A DNA stretch of 64,000 nucleotides from Anaeromyxobacter soli (GTDB taxonomy: Bacteria; Myxococcota; Myxococcia; Myxococcales; Anaeromyxobacteraceae), in NCBI RefSeq assembly GCF_022808855.1, contig NZ_JAKZLF010000023.1:5632-69631 (forward strand), read 5' to 3'. Each line of letters opens with the position of its first letter. Positions within the stretch are counted from its first letter, which is position 1. The position numbers were made by a program, and so were the translations under genes. The notes below the pieces were generated by a model. The model saw only the letters and a program-made list of their open reading frames with translations. It had not been told where the DNA came from and did not search any database. Shown piece by piece: positions 60,104 through 64,000 of this stretch.

Positions 60104-61578
60104 CGAAGACCTTCGTGTGCAGCTGCGAGGACGTGCTCCTCGACGAGGTCCGGCGCGCCTTCGAGGCCGGCAACCGCGATCTCGAGTCGGTGAAGCGCTA
60201 CACGGGGCTCGGCACCGGGCCCTGCCAGGGGAAGAGCTGCGTCGCCCTCGTCGCCCGCGAGCTGCTCCGGCTCGGCGCCACGCCGGCCGAGGTGCTGCCC
60301 TTCACGGTGCGGCCGCCCTACCGGCCGGCGCCGCTCGGCGCGCTCGCGGCGATCGAGCCGGCCGACCTCCCCATCGACGACGGCGTGCCCGTCCACCCGG
60401 CCGAGGCGCGAACGCCCGCCGCCGAGCTCGCGCCGCTGCCCGCGCGCGCCGACGTCGTCATCGTCGGCGGGGGCATCATGGGCCTCGCCCTCGCCTACGA
60501 GCTCACCCGGCGCGGCACGAAGGACGTGCTCGTGCTGGAGCGCGCCTACCTCAACGCGGGTGCCTCGGGCCGGAACGGCGGCGGGGTCCGCGCGCAGTGG
60601 ACGACCCCCACGATGATCCGCCTCGCGCGCCGCTCGCTCGAGCTCTGCGACCGCTTCGCGGTGGACATGGGCGTGAACGTCTGGTTCCGGCGCGGCGGGT
60701 ACCTGTTCCTCGCCCCCACGCCGGAGCAGGTGGAGCGCATCGAGCGCAACGCCGAGCTCCACCGCGAGGAGGGGCTGCGCACCCGCGTCATCGACCGGGC
60801 GCAGGCGCTCGAGGTGGTGCCGGAGCTCGATCCGTCGCGCTTCCTCGCGGCCTCGTACAACCCCGACGACGGGGTGGTCTTCCCCTGGCCGTTCCTGTGG
60901 GGCTACGCCGGCCAGGCGGAGGCGGCCGGCGCGCGCATCGCGACCTTCACGAGGGTCACCGGCTTCGAGACGGCCGAGCGGCGGGTCACCGCCGTCGTGA
61001 CGGACCGCGGCCGCGTGGCCTGCGATCTCGTGGTGGTCGCCGCCGGGGCCTGGTCGAAGGAGGTGGCCGCGCTCGCGGGCGTGGCGCTCCCGAACCGCCC
61101 CACGCGCCACGAGATCCTGGTCACGGAGCCGATGAAGCCGTGGCTCGATCCGCTCGTGTCGGTCCTCGGGAACGGCCTCTACTTCTCGCAGTCCCAGCGC
61201 GGCGAGCTCGTGGGCGGCATGGGCGATCCGCTGGAGCCGGAGGGCGTCGTGCAGGGGTCGACGCTCCGTTTCCTCGCGCGGTTCGCGCGCGCCGCGATCG
61301 ACTGCATCCCGGTGCTCGCCGGGACGCGGGTCCTCAGGCAGTGGGCGGGCTGCTACGACGTCACGCCCGACAACAACCCGGTGCTCGGCCCGGCCGGGTT
61401 CGAGAACTTCCACCAGCTCTCCGGGTTCGTCGGCCACGGGTTCATGATGGCGCCGGCCGTCGCGGAGCTGTACGCGGACTGGCTCACCGGCAAGGGCAAG
61501 CACGAGATCTTCGAGCAGTTCACGCTCGACCGGTTCACGCGGGGCCCGGTGGCGAAGGAGGACTTCATCATCGGGTAG
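60100..61578 (+). CDS. FAD-dependent amine/imino acid oxidoreductase with N-terminal BFD-type [2Fe-2S] domain
   Basis: A 492-residue fusion. Residues 1-60 form a bacterioferritin-associated-ferredoxin-like [2Fe-2S] domain (FVCSCEDV, then LGTGPCQGKSC), with cysteines at 7, 9, about 43 and 48. After a linker, a D-amino-acid-oxidase-type FAD domain spans 118-480: DVVIVGGGIMGLALAYELTRRG, ASGRNGGGVRAQW near 157, and WAGCYDVTPDNNPVLGP near 415, close to sarcosine oxidase beta and HcnC. This is the catalytic subunit, oxidising a secondary amine such as proline, hydroxyproline or sarcosine. It is coupled to the preceding gene and next to proC, which favours a proline-like substrate (inference). Confidence 0.85.
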   Translation: MTKTFVCSCEDVLLDEVRRAFEAGNRDLESVKRYTGLGTGPCQGKSCVALVARELLRLGATPAEVLPFTVRPPYRPAPLGALAAIEPADLPIDDGVPVHPAEARTPAAELAPLPARADVVIVGGGIMGLALAYELTRRGTKDVLVLERAYLNAGASGRNGGGVRAQWTTPTMIRLARRSLELCDRFAVDMGVNVWFRRGGYLFLAPTPEQVERIERNAELHREEGLRTRVIDRAQALEVVPELDPSRFLAASYNPDDGVVFPWPFLWGYAGQAEAAGARIATFTRVTGFETAERRVTAVVTDRGRVACDLVVVAAGAWSKEVAALAGVALPNRPTRHEILVTEPMKPWLDPLVSVLGNGLYFSQSQRGELVGGMGDPLEPEGVVQGSTLRFLARFARAAIDCIPVLAGTRVLRQWAGCYDVTPDNNPVLGPAGFENFHQLSGFVGHGFMMAPAVAELYADWLTGKGKHEIFEQFTLDRFTRGPVAKEDFIIG

Positions 61579-61696
61579 CGCGCTCCATGGAGCAGCCCTC
61601 GCGCGCACGGCCGGCGCCTCACCCCTCTGGCCGGGCCCGGGAACGCGCGGTCTCGAGCGCGCGACGCCCACCCGGAGGCGCTTCGCTCGTTGGCTG

Positions 61697-61725
61697 TTCA
61701 CGAATCCCGCCGGGTCGTCTAGGCT
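61697..61725 (+). promoter_or_regulatory. Candidate proC promoter (short leader)
   Basis: TTCACG (61697-61702) and TAGGCT (61720-61725) with a 17-base spacer. The -10 box ends 6 bases before the proC ATG, with no Shine-Dalgarno between them. Confidence 0.4.
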
Positions 61726-61731
61726 TCCCCG

Positions 61732-62562
61732 ATGGCACTCGGGAAGAAGATCGCGTTCCTCGGCACCGGAAACATGGCCGAGGCGTTCGTGAAGGGGCTC
61801 CTCCGCGCGGGGACGGCGACCGCCGCCGAGATCCTGTGCGCCGAGCTCCGTTCGGAGCGGCGCGACGAGATCGCGAAGCGCTACGGCGTCACGACGGTCG
61901 CCTCGAACCTCGAGGCGACCGAGCAGGCGGACATCGTCGTCCTCTCCGTCAAGCCGCAGACGATGGAGCAGCTCCTCGACGAGATCGCGCCGGCGGTGGA
62001 TCACCGCAAGCTCGTGATCTCGATCGCCGCCGGCGTCTCGATCGCGGCGATCGCCCGCAAGCTCGGCGCCGGCGTCCGCATCGTCCGGACGATGCCCAAC
62101 ACGCCCGCCCTCGTGGGCGCCGGCGCGAGCGCGCTCGCGCGCGGGGCGCACGCCACCGACGCCGACCTCGAGCAGGCCCGCGCGCTCTTCCAGTCCGTCG
62201 GTACGACGGTCGTCGTCGAGGAGCCGCTCCTCGACGCCGTGACCGGCCTCTCCGGCTCGGGACCGGCGTTCCTGTTCCTCGTCATCGAGGCGCTCGCCGA
62301 CGGCGGGGTGAAGGTCGGGCTCGCCCGCTCCGTGGCGATGGCGCTCGCCGCCCAGACCGTGCTCGGCTCCGCGAAGCTGGTGCTCGAGACGGGCGAGCAC
62401 CCGGGCCGCCTGAAGGACCAGGTGACGAGCCCGGGCGGGACGGCCATCGCGGGCGTGCACGTGCTCGAGCAGGGCGGGCTGCGCGCCGCGCTCATCGCGG
62501 CGGTCGAGGCCGCGACGCGGCGCTCGCGCGAGCTGGGCGAGCGGGCCGTGCGCGGGGATTGA
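61732..62562 (+). CDS. proC: Pyrroline-5-carboxylate reductase
   Basis: A 276-residue ProC reducing P5C to proline with NAD(P)H. The N-terminal Rossmann motif is IAFLGTGNMAEAFVKGLL near residue 8; VVLSVKPQTMEQLL near 70 and VRTMPNTPALVGAGASAL near 120 follow. The dimerisation/active region is LSGSGPAFLFLVIEALADGGVK near 178, ending DQVTSPGGTAIAGVHVLEQGG near 226. Normal length. It lies 153 bases after the FAD dehydrogenase genes on the same strand and may be linked to them in proline metabolism. Confidence 0.95.
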   Translation: MALGKKIAFLGTGNMAEAFVKGLLRAGTATAAEILCAELRSERRDEIAKRYGVTTVASNLEATEQADIVVLSVKPQTMEQLLDEIAPAVDHRKLVISIAAGVSIAAIARKLGAGVRIVRTMPNTPALVGAGASALARGAHATDADLEQARALFQSVGTTVVVEEPLLDAVTGLSGSGPAFLFLVIEALADGGVKVGLARSVAMALAAQTVLGSAKLVLETGEHPGRLKDQVTSPGGTAIAGVHVLEQGGLRAALIAAVEAATRRSRELGERAVRGD

Positions 62563-62609
62563 GGGGCCGGCGCGATTCGAGATTCGCGACGCGAAGCGGG
62601 CGCCCTCGA

Positions 62610-64000
62610 TCAGGGAACGCGCGCGGGCACCGTGGCGCGGATCTCGGTCCCCTCCGCCCCGCCCACGATCCGCAGCGTGCCGCCGAGCTGGCGGATCCGC
62701 TCGCGCATCCCTCCCACGCCCACGCCGACGAGCGCGCCGGGGCCGAGCTGGATGCCCCGGCCCTGATCGCGGATCACGAGCACCACCTCGCCCTCCCCCT
62801 GCGTCAGCGACACCTGGGCGGACGGGCTCCCCGAGTGGCGCTGGACGTTCGCGAGCGCCTCCTGCACCACCCGGAACAGCGCGAGCTCCGTCTCGGGGGC
62901 GAGCCGCTCGACGCCCTCGGACCGGAACGCCACGTCGATCCCGCTGCGGGCCGCGAAGCCGCGGACGAACCAGTCGAGCGCCGGCACGAGCCCGACCACG
63001 TCGAGCATCGGCGGGTGGAGCACGTGCGCGACGGTGCGCAGGTCCTGGAGCACCATCCGGCACAGGGCCTCGCACTCCTGCAGCGATCGGAGGACCTCGG
63101 GGTCCTCGGCGCGTCCGCGCGCCCGGGCGAGCTCGAGCGACATCGCGAACACCTGCTGGGCGACCCCGTCGTGCAGGTCGCGCGCCATGCGCCGCCGCTC
63201 GCCGTCCTGCACGTGCAGGATCTGGCCGGTGAGCGCGTGGAGCCGCTCCTCGGACTGCTTGAGCTCCGTGACCTCCTCGTGCGCGAACACGAGCCGGGTC
63301 GCGCTGGGCGTTCCGAAGCGCGTGATGCGGAGCTGGAACCAGCGCGGCCGCTGCGCGCCATGGCACGCGTACTCGACGCGGTAGTCGTCGAGCCGGCCGG
63401 CGGCGAGGGCGCCGATGGCGCCGTTCACGGCCGCGGCCTCCGCGCAGCCGTTCGCGGCCGCGGCCTCGCACTCGGCGACGTAGCTCGCGCCCAGCCCGTG
63501 GCGCGGCATCGCGAGCCCGTTCTCGTCCGCGAAGCGCCGCCAGGCGGCGTTCACCGCGAGGACGGTCCCCTCCGCGTCGGTGATCGCGACGTGCGCCGAC
63601 AGCGCGTCGATCGTCGACTGGAGGAGGTCCCGCGACGCGAGCGCGCCGAGCTCGCTCGCGCGCATCCGCTCGGCGTCGCGAGCCCTCGCGATCGCGCCGC
63701 CGACCACGTCCCCGACGATGAGGGTGTTCGCGAGCGCGTGCGCCGACCACGCGTGGGGCCGCCGGCACGAGAAGGCGAGCCAGCCGAGCGCGCGATCGCC
63801 GGCGCGGAGCGGGATGGCCGCGAGCGCCTCGGCGTCGAGCGCGCGCAGGCGCTGGCGATCCGCCTCGGCGGTCGGCGGGAGCTCGTCTATCGTGTGCAGC
63901 GCGTACGGCCGGTGCTCGCGGAGGTGACGCTCGAGGATCGCGCCGAGCCAGGGCTTCTCGTCCCGCGCGCCGCGCTCCGGGAGCCCGGCGTCCGGCGGCC
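62610..64000 (-). CDS. GAF-PAS sensor histidine kinase (NarL-type), 5' end outside window
   Basis: The frame stays open to base 64000, so the N-terminus is missing. Translated inward, the first visible part is a GAF-like domain (LAAIPLRAGDRALGWLAFSC, then HAWSAHALANTLIVGD). A PAS domain follows (LQSTIDALSAHVAITDAEG, then WFQLRITRFG), then a HisKA_3 dimerisation/phosphoacceptor helix (RRRMARDLHDGVAQQVF, His phosphorylated) and an HATPase_c domain (VVQEALANVQRHS, then IRDQGRGIQL, ending GTEIRATVPARV). This is a NarX/DegS-type kinase; its partner would be a LuxR-type response regulator, not visible here. It converges on proC; a TTCGCG-A-CGCGAA repeat (62583-62595) lies between. Confidence 0.88.
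   Translation of the reverse strand, partial: PPDAGLPERGARDEKPWLGAILERHLREHRPYALHTIDELPPTAEADRQRLRALDAEALAAIPLRAGDRALGWLAFSCRRPHAWSAHALANTLIVGDVVGGAIARARDAERMRASELGALASRDLLQSTIDALSAHVAITDAEGTVLAVNAAWRRFADENGLAMPRHGLGASYVAECEAAAANGCAEAAAVNGAIGALAAGRLDDYRVEYACHGAQRPRWFQLRITRFGTPSATRLVFAHEEVTELKQSEERLHALTGQILHVQDGERRRMARDLHDGVAQQVFAMSLELARARGRAEDPEVLRSLQECEALCRMVLQDLRTVAHVLHPPMLDVVGLVPALDWFVRGFAARSGIDVAFRSEGVERLAPETELALFRVVQEALANVQRHSGSPSAQVSLTQGEGEVVLVIRDQGRGIQLGPGALVGVGVGGMRERIRQLGGTLRIVGGAEGTEIRATVPARVP

Noticed and set aside
59407-63768. A 1453-codon minus-strand frame across the dehydrogenase and proC
   Set aside because: Shadow of the plus-strand dehydrogenase genes and proC, with only Arg/Ala-rich low complexity.

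Overview
The window is about 75% G+C, densely packed with genes, and shows strong G/C third-position bias. Its gene content looks like a myxobacterium of the Anaeromyxobacter type: a Shewanella/Anaeromyxobacter-style lactate oxidation operon, a Ser/Thr kinase with the HRDVSPHN motif, a DUF4091 protein with a MYXO-CTERM-like tail, many GTG/TTG starts, and a Sec-encoding UGA. The genus is an inference from these traits; no rRNA is present. I see no CRISPR array, insertion sequence, prophage or replication origin.

Layout. 1-1332: the 3' part of a radical SAM gene whose apparent stop is probably a selenocysteine codon (CUAEP tail). 1674-9301: a D-/L-lactate operon (dld-lldP-lutA-lutB-lutC). 9335-13932: ECF-like sigma factor, ATP-grasp amino-acid-ligase-like protein, aromatic amino acid decarboxylase and an NAD-dependent epimerase. 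13972-17946: three GT4 glycosyltransferases. 18139-21372: a Cys/Met-type PLP lyase, tRNA-Ala(GGC) with its terminator, a small coiled-coil protein, a secreted Pro/Tyr-rich protein and a 35-residue basic protein. 21464-29017: a P1-family peptidase paired with a tandem double ATP-grasp ligase, RDD protein, a 70-residue protein, hemB, a DUF1015 protein and tsaC.

29051-42120 is a surface polysaccharide locus: polyprenyl-phosphate sugar transferase, membrane GT2, wecB, several glycosyltransferases including a GT2-GT4 fusion, a methyltransferase with a long coiled-coil tail, Wzm/Wzt ABC export genes and an O-antigen-ligase-like protein. On the minus strand this locus runs without a clear break from purD-purE and lptF-lptG (46147 down to 36966), so nucleotide synthesis, LPS transport and polysaccharide export may share transcription. 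purH (with its own promoter), a sigma-region-4-like protein and a MerR regulator lie just upstream.

49627-64000 holds a Ser/Thr kinase with a PEGA domain, the DUF4091/MYXO-CTERM protein, an unrecognised 184-residue protein, an exported TldD-like protease with an overlapping partner gene, a lipoprotein gluzincin, an alkaline-phosphatase-superfamily enzyme, a two-subunit FAD/Fe-S amine or imino acid dehydrogenase next to proC, and the 3' part of a GAF-PAS histidine kinase that runs off the window.

Several genes (hemB, purD, proC) have promoter-like hexamers so close to the start codon, with no Shine-Dalgarno, that leaderless mRNAs are plausible. The most unusual features are the UGA-encoded CUAEP tail, the tandem ATP-grasp/P1 peptidase pair, the coiled-coil methyltransferase in the ABC-type polysaccharide operon, and the [2Fe-2S] domain moved between subunits of the amine dehydrogenase.
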